From assembly GCF_000406105.1 (NCBI RefSeq), contig NZ_CM001974.1, forward strand, positions 4,140,805 through 4,204,804: a stretch of 64,000 nt of DNA. Direction: 5' to 3'. A program made the position numbers and the translations under genes. Below, piece by piece: positions 40,535 to 53,415 of the stretch; the stretch's first letter is position 1; each line of letters begins with the position of its first letter. The notes under the pieces were generated by a model. It was not told where the DNA came from. It did no database searches and saw only the letters and a list, made by a program, of their open reading frames with translations. The stretch comes from Dickeya chrysanthemi NCPPB 402 (GTDB lineage Bacteria; Pseudomonadota; Gammaproteobacteria; Enterobacterales; Enterobacteriaceae).

Positions 40535-41539
40535 TTACCGCCGGGCATGACGCAAGCGGGGATTCGCCATCAGCGACACCACATCCGCCAGCAGATTCAG
40601 CAGGATGTAAATCGTCGCCAGCACCAGCGCGCAGCCCTGAATCACCGGCATATCGCGTTTGCTGATGCTATCGACCATGTACTGCCCCAGCCCCGGGTAA
40701 ACAAACACGCTTTCAACGATCACCACCCCTACCATCAGGTAGGCCAGGTTAAGCACGATAACGTTGATGATCGGCCCCCAGGCATTCGGCAGTACGTGGC
40801 GCAGCAGGATAGCCGAAGGCGACATTCCTTTCAGCAATGCCGTATCGACATAAGCGGCATTTTGCGCGCCTATCAGCGCCGCACGGGTCATATTGCTCAT
40901 GTGGCCCAACACCGCCAGCACCAGCGTCATGCACGGTAGCGCGATAGCGGTCAGATGCGCGCCGAGCGGCATATTGTCGCTGACGTTGCTGTTGCTCGGC
41001 AGCCAGAACAAGGTGATGGAAAAAATCAGAATCAATAAATAGCCGGAGAAAAATTCCGGCAAGGCCACCGCGACGCGGGTAAACAGGTTGAGTAGCCGGT
41101 CCAGCCAGCTCCCCTGATAACGCACCGACAGAAAGCCTATCAGCAGCGCCAGCGGCACCGCGACCACCGCCGTACACCCGGCCAGAAACAGCGTGTTTTC
41201 CAACCGGTACGCCAGCACCGGCGCGATAGCCTGACGGCTGGTAAAGCTCTGGCCGAAATCACCGCCGAGCACGCCCCACAACCAGCCGAGATAACGGGAA
41301 AACGCCGGTTGATCCAGCCCCAACTGCGCATTGAGCGCTCGTACGGCTTCCGGCGTCGCCGTCTGCCCGAGAATGGCGGTCGCAGCGTTGCCCGGCAGCA
41401 GTTGGATACCGGCGAAAATCAACACCGATACCACCGCCACCATCGCCACCCCCGCCAGCAGACGCCGCAGAATCAGCATCAGCAGCGGGTAGCGGTCAGT
41501 CCATTGAGCAAGACCCGTCCATCGGTGAAGAGTCGTCAC
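40535..41539 (-). CDS. ABC importer permease (DppB-like)
   Basis: 334 aa. TM1 FAGIQLLPGNAATAILG, a long first periplasmic loop and the EAA-type segment YVDTALLKGMSPSAILLRHV identify the DppB/OppB branch. Ten bases after the binding-protein gene, part of the same operon. Translation starts at ATG 41539 (MTTLHRWTGLAQW). Confidence 0.92.
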   Translation of the reverse strand: MTTLHRWTGLAQWTDRYPLLMLILRRLLAGVAMVAVVSVLIFAGIQLLPGNAATAILGQTATPEAVRALNAQLGLDQPAFSRYLGWLWGVLGGDFGQSFTSRQAIAPVLAYRLENTLFLAGCTAVVAVPLALLIGFLSVRYQGSWLDRLLNLFTRVAVALPEFFSGYLLILIFSITLFWLPSNSNVSDNMPLGAHLTAIALPCMTLVLAVLGHMSNMTRAALIGAQNAAYVDTALLKGMSPSAILLRHVLPNAWGPIINVIVLNLAYLMVGVVIVESVFVYPGLGQYMVDSISKRDMPVIQGCALVLATIYILLNLLADVVSLMANPRLRHARR

Positions 41540-41549
41540 ATTACCTGCC

Positions 41550-43091
41550 TCAGGCCAGCCATACTTTTTCCGCTGCGCGGTTGCCGCTCAACGGGAAGCC
41601 CGGAATGGCATTCAGCCCTTTCACTTTGGTACTGCAGGCGTCGAGCGCATCAGCATACAACGGGATGATTTCGCTGCTCTGATCCACCAGCATCACCTGA
41701 ATGTCATGGTAGATTTGGCGACGTTTTTCTTCGTTCGCTTCGCCGCGTGCCGCACGTACCAGTTGGTCGAACGCATCATTCTTCCAGCCGGATTCGTTCC
41801 ACGGCGCCTGGCTGGTGAACACCAGCGACAGCAGCGCATCGGCAGTCGGGCGTACCGACCAGTTAGAGGAAACGAACGGTTTTTTCATCCATACATTGTC
41901 CCAGAACGCATCATCCGGCACACGCTCCACATTCAGCGGAATACCGGCTTTCTGCGCCGACGCCTGATACAACTGACCGGCATCTACCGCGCCGGGGAAA
42001 CCGGCATCGGCGACGGACAACGTCAGCGGACCGCTGAATCCGGCTTTCTGCCAGTGCCATTTGGCTTTCTCCGGGTCGTACGGACGCTGGGGAATGTCTT
42101 TGGCGAAGTAACGATTGGACGGGAAAATCGGGTTATCGTTAGCCACGCTGGCATAGCCGCCCAGCACGGTATCGATAATCTGCTGGCGATCGATGGCGTA
42201 TTTCAGCGCCAGTCGGCCATCCTGGTTGTTAAACGGCGCCACATTGCTCAAACCCGGGAAGGTGAAAATCTGGCTGTCGCGCGAACGCAGCAGTTGCAAG
42301 GTCGGCATGTTCTGAATGCGCCCGACGATACGCGGGTTCACGCGGTTGATAATGTGCGCCGACCCGCTCACCAGCGCCGCCACCCGGGCGGTAGAGTCGT
42401 TCATCGCCAGCGTTTCGACCGAATCGACATGGCCGCGCGCGCTGTTCCAGTGATTCGGGTTGCGTTTCACCAGCGTGCGCACACCCGGCTGGAAGCTCTC
42501 CAGAATAAAAGCGCCGGTGCCGATGCCTTTGTCGAAATTCTCGTTTTCCGGGGTAATGGCGAAGTGTACGTCGCTCAGCAGCGCGACGAACTCCACGTTC
42601 GGCTCGCTCAGGCGGATGGTCACTTGATGGCTGTCGGTCGCGTCCATCGCCACCACCGGATCCAGATACCCTTTCACCGACGAGCTGGACTGCTCGCCGC
42701 GGTGATGGTTAAGCGAATAGATCACGTCTTTGGCGCTGAGCGTGCGGCCATCATGGAACTGCACGCCTTTACGGATATTCAACACCCAGGTACGCCCGCC
42801 GTCCTTGCTGTCCCAGGATTCGGCCAGCGACGGCACCAGCTCGCCTTTTTCGTCCAGCTCCAGCAGGTTATTAAACAGTTGGGAGCCCACGAAATACATA
42901 TAGGTTTCAAACCAAAACGCCGGGTCAAGACGGTCGGTGCTGGAGGCATTATCCACCCCGACAATCAGGTGACCGCCTTTTTTCGGTTGTTCGGCGGCGT
43001 CCGCCCCCCAGGCGGCGCTCAGCGGCCAGCCGGTAGCCGCCGCCGCGACGGACAAGGCGCAGGCACTTTTAATAAAATGACGACGATTCAT
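41550..43091 (-). CDS. Family 5 substrate-binding protein with Tat signal
   Basis: 513 aa extracellular solute-binding protein of the peptide/nickel/opine class. The N-terminus MNRRHFIKSACALSVAAAAT has the twin-arginine pattern RRHFIK followed by a hydrophobic stretch and an Ala-rich cleavage zone, so it is probably exported folded. Family blocks: LAESWDSKDGGRTWVLNIRK and GVQFHDGRTLSAKDVIYS. Tat export is unusual for peptide-binding proteins and may mean cofactor or metal-bound export, or simple folding kinetics. AAGGGAA precedes ATG. Ligand not predictable; context suggests a methylated thio or amino compound. Confidence 0.88.
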   Translation of the reverse strand: MNRRHFIKSACALSVAAAATGWPLSAAWGADAAEQPKKGGHLIVGVDNASSTDRLDPAFWFETYMYFVGSQLFNNLLELDEKGELVPSLAESWDSKDGGRTWVLNIRKGVQFHDGRTLSAKDVIYSLNHHRGEQSSSSVKGYLDPVVAMDATDSHQVTIRLSEPNVEFVALLSDVHFAITPENENFDKGIGTGAFILESFQPGVRTLVKRNPNHWNSARGHVDSVETLAMNDSTARVAALVSGSAHIINRVNPRIVGRIQNMPTLQLLRSRDSQIFTFPGLSNVAPFNNQDGRLALKYAIDRQQIIDTVLGGYASVANDNPIFPSNRYFAKDIPQRPYDPEKAKWHWQKAGFSGPLTLSVADAGFPGAVDAGQLYQASAQKAGIPLNVERVPDDAFWDNVWMKKPFVSSNWSVRPTADALLSLVFTSQAPWNESGWKNDAFDQLVRAARGEANEEKRRQIYHDIQVMLVDQSSEIIPLYADALDACSTKVKGLNAIPGFPLSGNRAAEKVWLA

Positions 43092-43161
43092 GTTGTGTTC
43101 CCTTCGTGAGTGCTCATCCTGTACGGATGATTATTATCGTTATAAAAATAGCCGTCGGCGT

Positions 43162-44070
43162 TTACGCCTGACGGTTAAATGCCTGTGCCAGACGGGCGAT
43201 GTGCTCCGGGCCGATGCCGCAGCAGCCGCCAACCAGCGATGCACCCTGCGCCACCCACTCTTGCGCCCATTGCAGGTAGCCTTCCGGGTGCGTATCGGTG
43301 CGTAACCGGCTCAGCCCTTCGTTCGCACCGCGCTGATTATCATCCGGCTCGAACGCGTTGGCGTACACGCCCACGCCAATCGCGGCAGGCTGCGCGTTCA
43401 GCGTCGCACGCGCCTGCGCCACCGCCGGCGCCATCACTTCCGGGCGGCTACAGTTGAACAACAGGTTCGCCGCACCCAGACGGGCGGCTTGCTGTGCCGC
43501 AGCCGCCACGGTTTCGCCGGAGCGCAGGCGAGCGTGACCGTCGGCGTCCAGTTCATCCTGCAAAGTGAAGGACAGCCACAGCTCGCGCGGGTCATCCGCC
43601 AGCAGCTCACGCACCAGCGCCACCTCCGCCAGCGAGCTTTGGGTTTCCGCCAGCCACACGTCCACATAAGGATTGAGGGCGTCGATCAACGTTTTCAGAA
43701 TCGGCGTCGCGGCGGCGGCGTTGAACAGATCCGGGCGATAAGAACCCAGCACCGGCGGCAGTGAGCCAGCGACACGCACCGGGTGCGATGCGGCATCCGC
43801 CGCCTGACGCGCCAGTTGCCCGGCCAACGCGGCCAGCGCCTGACCCCGTGCGCTAAACTCCGCGTCGCCGATATGGAAAGGCACCACCGCATAGCTGTTG
43901 CTGGTAATCACCTGCGCACCGGCGGCAATAAAGCTGTCGTGCACCTGACGCACATGTTGCGGTGACTCCATCAACGCCAGCGCCGACCACTCCGGCTGGC
44001 GGAAGGGCGCGCCAATGCGAGCCAGCTCACGTCCCATTCCCCCGTCCAGTATCAGAACGTTGTCTGCCAT
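43162..44070 (-). CDS. Homocysteine S-methyltransferase
   Basis: 302 aa, MmuM-like. A TIM-barrel zinc enzyme that methylates homocysteine to methionine using S-methylmethionine or SAM. Zinc ligands are the Cys in LLFNCSRPEV and the pair in VGGCCGIGPEHI; the N-terminal LILDGGMGRELARIG is the usual start. GGAAAGACG precedes ATG. First gene of the operon with the ABC importer; in E. coli mmuM pairs with the permease MmuP, so here the importer may bring in the methyl donor. That role is inference. Confidence 0.88.
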   Translation of the reverse strand: MADNVLILDGGMGRELARIGAPFRQPEWSALALMESPQHVRQVHDSFIAAGAQVITSNSYAVVPFHIGDAEFSARGQALAALAGQLARQAADAASHPVRVAGSLPPVLGSYRPDLFNAAAATPILKTLIDALNPYVDVWLAETQSSLAEVALVRELLADDPRELWLSFTLQDELDADGHARLRSGETVAAAAQQAARLGAANLLFNCSRPEVMAPAVAQARATLNAQPAAIGVGVYANAFEPDDNQRGANEGLSRLRTDTHPEGYLQWAQEWVAQGASLVGGCCGIGPEHIARLAQAFNRQA

Positions 44071-44271
44071 CGTCTTTCCTTAATCGCGAATCGCGTCATC
44101 GTATAAAAGAAATTTCCCGCCACCATACAAAAACCCTATATGGATGTCTAGATGCCTTGATAGCTAAAAGTACAGACTGTCGTCAGGCCAGTGGCGGCGG
44201 GCCGCATCATGCCTGGTCTTTTCTGTTCATTATTTACACAAGACTGATTTCTCTACGATGCTCAAATTTCC

Positions 44272-44285
44272 TTGAGCCAGGTCAA
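44272..44285 (+). promoter_or_regulatory. FNR-like site upstream of nrdD
   Basis: TTGAGCCAGGTCAA keeps both FNR half-sites (TTGA and TCAA) with one mismatch to TTGAT-N4-ATCAA in each arm. nrdDG is anaerobically induced by FNR in E. coli, which supports the assignment. Confidence 0.6.
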
Positions 44286-44321
44286 TTTTGGCGCAATAAA
44301 ACCGGGTCACCCTGCAGGCGA

Positions 44322-44368
44322 ATTCAATATATAGTGTCTATCCTTTTACAAGAACCTACATATTGTGT
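44322..44368 (+). promoter_or_regulatory. Two NrdR boxes upstream of nrdD
   Basis: ATTCAATATATAGTGT (44322-44337) and AACCTACATATTGTGT (44353-44368) match the NrdR consensus best in their right halves. Their centres are 31 bp apart, three helical turns, the standard arrangement for NrdR repression of ribonucleotide reductase operons. Confidence 0.78.
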
Positions 44369-44432
44369 TTATCCACAAAACCATCCACAGCCTCCGCACT
44401 CGTTGTCAGACGCGGTTTTCGCCTGTGGATAA
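44369..44432. promoter_or_regulatory. Inverted pair of perfect DnaA boxes
   Basis: TTATCCACA at 44369-44377 and its inverse TGTGGATAA at 44424-44432, both exact matches to the strongest DnaA box. The first directly abuts the second NrdR box; the pair lies 32-95 bases before the nrdD start. Confidence 0.8.
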
Positions 44433-44463
44433 CCCCAACAAAGGAAACACACCGAGGAACAAC

Positions 44464-46602
44464 ATGAAACCAGTAGTGATTAAACGGGACGGATGTCAGG
44501 TACCTTTTGACGAAAACCGAATCAATGACGCGGTCATCAAAGCGGCTAAAGCCGCCAACGTGGATGACGCGGACTACTGTGCCACCGTCGCCGGCGCCGT
44601 CGCTCAGCAGATGCAGGGAAAAGCGCGTGTAGATATCCGCGAGATCCAAAATGCGGTGGAAAATCTGCTGATGTCCGGCAAATACAAGCAACTGGCGCGC
44701 ACCTATATCGAATACCGCCACGACCGCGATGTCGCTCGCGAGCGTCAGGGGCGGTTGAATCAGGAAATCCGCGGACTGGTGGAGCAGAGTAATGTTGCCC
44801 TGCTGAACGAGAACGCCAATAAAGACAGCAAAGTCATTCCCACCCAGCGCGACCTGCTGGCAGGGATTGTCGCCAAACATTACGCCAAACAGCATATTCT
44901 GCCGCGCGACGTGGTGCTGGCCCACGAACGCGGCGAGATTCACTACCACGACCTCGACTATTCGCCGTTCTTCCCGATGTTCAACTGTATGCTGATTGAT
45001 CTCAACGGCATGCTGACGCAAGGTTTCAAGATGGGCAACGCGGAAATCGAGCCGCCGAAGTCTATCTCCACCGCCACGGCGGTCACCGCGCAGATCATCG
45101 CGCAAGTCGCCAGTCACATTTATGGCGGCACCACCATCAATCGGATTGATGAAATTCTGGCGCCGTTCGTTACCGCCAGCCACGAGAAACATTGCGCCGT
45201 GGCCCGCGAATGGCAGATCCCGGATGCCGAAGGCTACGCCCGCAGCCGTACCGAGAAAGAGTGCTACGACGCCTTCCAGTCGCTGGAGTATGAAGTCAAC
45301 ACCCTGCACACCGCCAACGGCCAGACGCCGTTCGTTACCTTCGGTTTCGGGCTGGGCACCAGTTGGCAGTCGCGGTTGATTCAAGAGTCCATCCTGCGTA
45401 ATCGCATCGCCGGGCTTGGCAAAAATCATAAGACGGCGGTGTTCCCGAAACTGGTGTTCGCCATCCGCGACGGCCTCAACCATAAACCGGGCGACGCGAA
45501 TTACGACATCAAACAACTGGCGCTGGAGTGTGCCAGTAAGCGCATGTACCCGGATATCCTCAATTACGATCAGGTGGTGGAAGTCACCGGTTCGTTCAAG
45601 ACGCCGATGGGTTGCCGCAGTTTCCTTGGCGTGTATGAAGAAAACGGTGAGCAGATCCACGACGGCCGCAATAATTTGGGCGTAATCAGCCTTAACCTGC
45701 CGCGTATCGCGCTGGAAGCCCACGGCGATGAAGCGCGCTTCTGGCAATTGCTGGATCAGCGCCTGCTACTGGCGAAAAAGGCGCTGATGACGCGAATTGC
45801 CCGACTGGAAAATGTAAAAGCGCGCGTAGCGCCTATACTTTATATGGAAGGGGCCTGCGGAGTACGCCTGAAGGCGGACGACAATATCGCCGAGATTTTC
45901 AAGAACGGCCGCGCGTCTATTTCGCTGGGTTATATCGGGGTTCATGAAACCATCAACGCCTTGTTCAGCAATCAGGTTCATGTGTTTGATGATGACACCC
46001 TGCGGCAGAAAGCGGTGGCGATCGTTGCCCGTTTGAAGGCCGCCACTGACAGCTGGAAAGAAGAAACGGGTTACGGTTTCAGCCTGTACAGTACGCCGAG
46101 CGAAAACCTGTGCGACCGTTTCTGCCGTCTGGATACCGCTGAATTCGGCGTCGTAGCCGGCGTCACCGACAAAGGCTACTACACCAACAGCTTCCATCTC
46201 GACGTGGAAAAAAAGGTCAATCCGTACCAGAAGATCGATTTTGAGGCCCCTTACCCGCCGCTGGCGAATGGCGGTTTTATCTGTTATGGCGAGTATCCCA
46301 ATCTGCAGCACAACCTTAAGGCGCTGGAAGACGTGTGGGACTACAGCTACACCCGAGTTCCCTATTACGGCACCAATACGCCGATCGACGAGTGCTACGA
46401 GTGCGGCTATAACGGCGAGTTTACCTGCACCAGCAAAGGCTTCACCTGCCCGCAGTGCGGTAATCACGACGCTTCGCGCGTCTCGGTGACGCGGCGGGTA
46501 TGCGGCTATCTGGGCAGCCCGGATGCGCGTCCGTTCAACGCCGGTAAGCAGGAAGAGGTTAAACGCCGGGTAAAACACCTTGCCAGTGGGCAACTGGGCT
46601 GA
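44464..46602 (+). CDS. nrdD: Anaerobic ribonucleoside-triphosphate reductase
   Basis: 712 aa from ATG 44464 (MKPVVIKRDGCQVPF), same length as E. coli NrdD. Makes dNTPs without oxygen through a glycyl radical. An N-terminal ATP-cone allosteric domain (about 1-95) is followed by the ten-stranded barrel. The C-terminal zinc site uses CYECGY and CPQCGN, and Gly681 in RRVCGYLGS is the radical residue. The longer reading from 44365 crosses the NrdR/DnaA boxes and is not real. Followed by its activase NrdG. Confidence 0.98.
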   Translation: MKPVVIKRDGCQVPFDENRINDAVIKAAKAANVDDADYCATVAGAVAQQMQGKARVDIREIQNAVENLLMSGKYKQLARTYIEYRHDRDVARERQGRLNQEIRGLVEQSNVALLNENANKDSKVIPTQRDLLAGIVAKHYAKQHILPRDVVLAHERGEIHYHDLDYSPFFPMFNCMLIDLNGMLTQGFKMGNAEIEPPKSISTATAVTAQIIAQVASHIYGGTTINRIDEILAPFVTASHEKHCAVAREWQIPDAEGYARSRTEKECYDAFQSLEYEVNTLHTANGQTPFVTFGFGLGTSWQSRLIQESILRNRIAGLGKNHKTAVFPKLVFAIRDGLNHKPGDANYDIKQLALECASKRMYPDILNYDQVVEVTGSFKTPMGCRSFLGVYEENGEQIHDGRNNLGVISLNLPRIALEAHGDEARFWQLLDQRLLLAKKALMTRIARLENVKARVAPILYMEGACGVRLKADDNIAEIFKNGRASISLGYIGVHETINALFSNQVHVFDDDTLRQKAVAIVARLKAATDSWKEETGYGFSLYSTPSENLCDRFCRLDTAEFGVVAGVTDKGYYTNSFHLDVEKKVNPYQKIDFEAPYPPLANGGFICYGEYPNLQHNLKALEDVWDYSYTRVPYYGTNTPIDECYECGYNGEFTCTSKGFTCPQCGNHDASRVSVTRRVCGYLGSPDARPFNAGKQEEVKRRVKHLASGQLG

Positions 46603-46700
46603 CAGTCTGCGCCGCGCTCCCACTGGGCGCGCGGCCTCATGCACGACTGCGGCGTTAGGTTGATGCCGCCCTCAGGGCGGCCCTTTGGACGGTCATCGCT

Positions 46701-47165
46701 ATGAACTACCATCAATACTACCCGGTGGATGTGGTCAATGGCCCGGGAACGCGCTGTACGCTGTTTGTGGCAGGCTGCGAGCACCAGTGCCCCGGCTGCT
46801 ATAACCAGAGCACCTGGCGCCTGAACTCCGGGCACGCTTTCACGCCGGAAATGGAAGATCGCATCATCGCCGATCTGCAAAATACCGACTTGCCGCTGCA
46901 AGGCTTGTCGTTGTCGGGGGGCGACCCGCTGCATCCGCAAAATGTGTCCGATATTCTGCGGTTGGTGCAACGGGTGCATGACGAATGTCCCGGTAAAGAC
47001 ATCTGGATGTGGACCGGCTACCGGCTGGATGAGCTGACGCAGGAACAGCGCGACGTAGTAGGCTTGATCAACGTGCTGGTGGACGGCAAATTCGAACAGG
47101 ATCTACGGGATTTGACGCTGGTATGGCGCGGTAGCCGCAACCAAGTGATTCACCACTTGCGGTGA
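46701..47165 (+). CDS. nrdG: Anaerobic NTP reductase-activating protein
   Basis: 154 aa radical-SAM activase that installs the glycyl radical on NrdD. The cluster motif is Cys26-x3-Cys30-x2-Cys33 (GCEHQCPGC); LSLSGGDPLHP binds SAM. About 100 bases after nrdD; a GC hairpin (GCCGCCCT/GGGCGGC at about 46664-46682) lies between and may lower nrdG expression relative to nrdD. Confidence 0.97.
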   Translation: MNYHQYYPVDVVNGPGTRCTLFVAGCEHQCPGCYNQSTWRLNSGHAFTPEMEDRIIADLQNTDLPLQGLSLSGGDPLHPQNVSDILRLVQRVHDECPGKDIWMWTGYRLDELTQEQRDVVGLINVLVDGKFEQDLRDLTLVWRGSRNQVIHHLR

Positions 47166-47272
47166 AGACCGCCGGTCCGCTGTCACAGACCGGCGCAGAC
47201 AAACCGAGTGGCGCATTGCGCGCCACCGGCGGCAGATTAATGAAAATCAAGGCGAATGAAAATCAAGGCGGA

Positions 47273-47749
<477 letters not shown>

Positions 47750-47923
47750 TTAATCCTTGTCTGACCGGATAGTATCAGTCCCTGTCATCGCGAACTGCAC
47801 ATAATGCCACTTCCCGGGCAAAATAAAGACCTGCTGCGCCGGGATTTTGCCTGTAATGAATAGAAAAAACGGATAACACCTTCACAGAAAGGGAAATTTT
47901 GGTGGTTTGACCAGTGGGCCGGG

Positions 47924-48214
47924 TTATCGGCGATCATCAGGATCAGGAAGTACGATGCCTGGAATGAGCGGTTCGAAGCCTGCAATCATCGCATCAGGAA
48001 CCGCCTTATTCATCAGCTCTCTTGTCCGAGAGATTTGCTTCGGAGTTAAATCCGGTCTATTTGCCAGTAGATTGCGCTGCCATTCATCCTCGATGGTAGC
48101 CGTCCATTTGGGCTGATACAGCCCTGTTAGCCCCAAGTAGAGTAATAAATCCCGTAGAACAGAAGGGTAAATTACACAAGCATCTAATATTACGGGATAA
48201 GGCGTGTGTGTCAT
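47924..48214 (-). pseudogene. PIN-domain toxin, C-terminally truncated
   Basis: 96 aa. The N-terminal PIN motif VILDACVIYP supplies the first metal Asp, and IEDEWQRNL the second acidic residue. It stops directly after LPDPDDR, where complete relatives continue with HVLAAAI and the last acidic residue, so a helix and strands are lost. It overlaps the preceding antitoxin fragment at TAATG. An RNase toxin remnant that is probably inactive. Confidence 0.72.
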
Positions 48215-48375
48215 TAGTAGAGTCCGAGCTCCTGACTATGGTCAGCCAATTCCTGCATTGCTCTACTGCTTTCGTGGGTGCTTCGTGGCCGGGCAGCGCT
48301 ACGCCGCTCGGCCACGAGGATTTTCGTTATACTGATTCCATCATTGCTTAAATCACGGTTCGATCTTCTCCGCCT
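48214..48375 (-). pseudogene. Antitoxin C-terminal fragment
   Basis: An open stretch of 53 codons with no start codon at its head, ending VAERRSAARPRSTHESSRAM then QELADHSQELGLY and a TAA that overlaps the PIN toxin start. This tail (…SQELGLY) is typical of helix-turn-helix antitoxins paired with PIN toxins. The DNA-binding N-terminus is missing; upstream lies the end of cse1. Identification is from the tail and coupling only. Confidence 0.5.
48284..48316. repeat. Strong GC hairpin in the antitoxin fragment
   Basis: CGTGGCCGGGCAGCG pairs with CGCCGCTCGGCCACG around a 3-base loop, 13 of 15 positions matching. It is followed on the plus strand by GGATTTTCG. It may be a REP-like element or a terminator that arose at a deletion joint. 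Confidence 0.6.
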
Positions 48376-48417
48376 TCATCGCTGCTGGCTGGTCGCCCCA
48401 CCCGCGACGTGGCGGTC

Positions 48418-50533
<2,116 letters not shown>

Positions 50534-50547
50534 AGCTAAACCGTTTC
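50534..50547. promoter_or_regulatory. ScrR operator upstream of scrK
   Basis: AGCTAAACCGTTTC resembles the imperfect palindrome AGCTAAACCGGTTTAGC used by ScrR. It lies 64 bases before the scrK start. A weaker similar site (AGCGAACAGTTTAAC) follows at about 50557-50571. Confidence 0.65.
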
Positions 50548-50610
50548 TTCTATTTTAGCGAACAGTTTAACTATTCCGATGATTTCACTATCCCGATGAA
50601 GAGTGTACTT

Positions 50611-51534
50611 ATGTCTCACAAAGTATGGGTAATGGGGGATGCGGTGGTCGATCTCATCCCTGAAGGCGAAGAGCGCTATTTGAAATGCCCTGGCGGCGCC
50701 CCTGCCAACGTTGCGGTGGGCGTGGCCCGATTGAATGGACGCAGCGGCTTTATCGGCCGTGTCGGCGAGGACGCATTCGGTCATTTTCTGCGTGATGTAT
50801 TAGCCCGCGAGCAGGTGGATATTCGCCACATGCAACCGGACGCGGAACACCGGACCTCCACCGTGGTGGTCAGTCTGGACGCACAAGGTGAGCGCACCTT
50901 CACCTTCATGGTGCGCCCCAGCGCCGACCTGTTTCTGCAACCGTCTGATCTGCCTGAATTTCAACGCAGCGAATGGCTGCATCTCTGTTCCATCGCCCTG
51001 TCGTGCGAGCCCTCGCGCAGCACCGCGCTTGAAGCGGTACGCCGGATTCGTGCAGCGCAAGGGTGGGTGAGTTTTGATCCGAATATCCGCGCCGACTTGT
51101 GGAACAGCGAACAGGCGTTAAGAGACAGTCTGGACCAGGTCTTGGCGCTGGCAGACGTGGTGAAGCTGTCGGAAGAGGAATTTCGTTTTCTCAGCGGCAG
51201 CGACGATATTCGCCAGGGCAGCAGCCGCCTGATGGCCCGCTACCCGATCAAACGGTTACTGATTACTCAGGGTGGCGACGGCGTCTGGCTGCATGACGAT
51301 CACCAGTTACGTCACTTTCTGGCGCACCGCGTCACACCGGTCGATACCACCGGTGCCGGCGACGCCTTTGTTGCCGGCATGCTGGCCGCGCTGGCCGGCT
51401 ACGATAGCCTGTATCAGGTCGACGACTGGCAGACAGTGCTCACGCAGGCACAGCGCTGCGGTGCACTGGCAACCACCGCCAAAGGCGCGATGACGGCCCT
51501 GCCGTTTGCCCATCAACTCACCGCCGCGTCATAA
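50611..51534 (+). CDS. scrK: Fructokinase of the sucrose regulon
   Basis: 307 aa from ATG 50611 (MSHKVWVMGDAVVDLIP), with GAAGAG upstream; an ATG at 50596 is possible but has no ribosome site. PfkB-family sugar kinase: N-terminal glycine block CPGGAPANVAVGVARL and C-terminal signature DTTGAGDAFVAGML containing the catalytic Asp. Phosphorylates the free fructose released by ScrB. First of scrKYAB. Confidence 0.95.
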   Translation: MSHKVWVMGDAVVDLIPEGEERYLKCPGGAPANVAVGVARLNGRSGFIGRVGEDAFGHFLRDVLAREQVDIRHMQPDAEHRTSTVVVSLDAQGERTFTFMVRPSADLFLQPSDLPEFQRSEWLHLCSIALSCEPSRSTALEAVRRIRAAQGWVSFDPNIRADLWNSEQALRDSLDQVLALADVVKLSEEEFRFLSGSDDIRQGSSRLMARYPIKRLLITQGGDGVWLHDDHQLRHFLAHRVTPVDTTGAGDAFVAGMLAALAGYDSLYQVDDWQTVLTQAQRCGALATTAKGAMTALPFAHQLTAAS

Positions 51535-51665
51535 CCCCGCCAGACCTGTTCCCGTACGCCGTGTTTCGTCGTCGGGAACAGCTTTTGTCGTCATGATCAC
51601 AGTTAGCACAGCAGGAACACAAAATTCCTTGCCAACGTCTGGCTCCGCCATTTAGCTTTCCCCGC

Positions 51666-51681
51666 ATAACCGGTTTAGCAA
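51666..51681. promoter_or_regulatory. ScrR operator upstream of scrY
   Basis: ATAACCGGTTTAGCAA contains the palindromic core TAACCGGTTTA with a central CpG. It lies 48 bases before scrY, so scrYAB has a second control point apart from scrK. Confidence 0.7.
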
Positions 51682-51686
51682 TTTAG

Positions 51687-53345
<1,659 letters not shown>

Positions 53346-53415
53346 TGGTTAAAGCGGCTGTCACCGGCAAGGCTTATGCTGCCGGTGACGGATTTGTTGA
53401 TAAAAGAGGAACATT

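Noticed and set aside
41706..43109. 467-codon plus-strand frame over the binding-protein gene
   Set aside because: Arg/His/Gln-rich shadow frame; the minus-strand solute-binding protein explains the region.
43962..44432. 156-codon plus-strand frame before nrdD
   Set aside because: Crosses the mmuM start and the FNR/NrdR/DnaA sites; no domain.
44356..45747. 463-codon antisense frame over nrdD
   Set aside because: Shadow of nrdD; no recognisable motif and it would cover the NrdR/DnaA control region.
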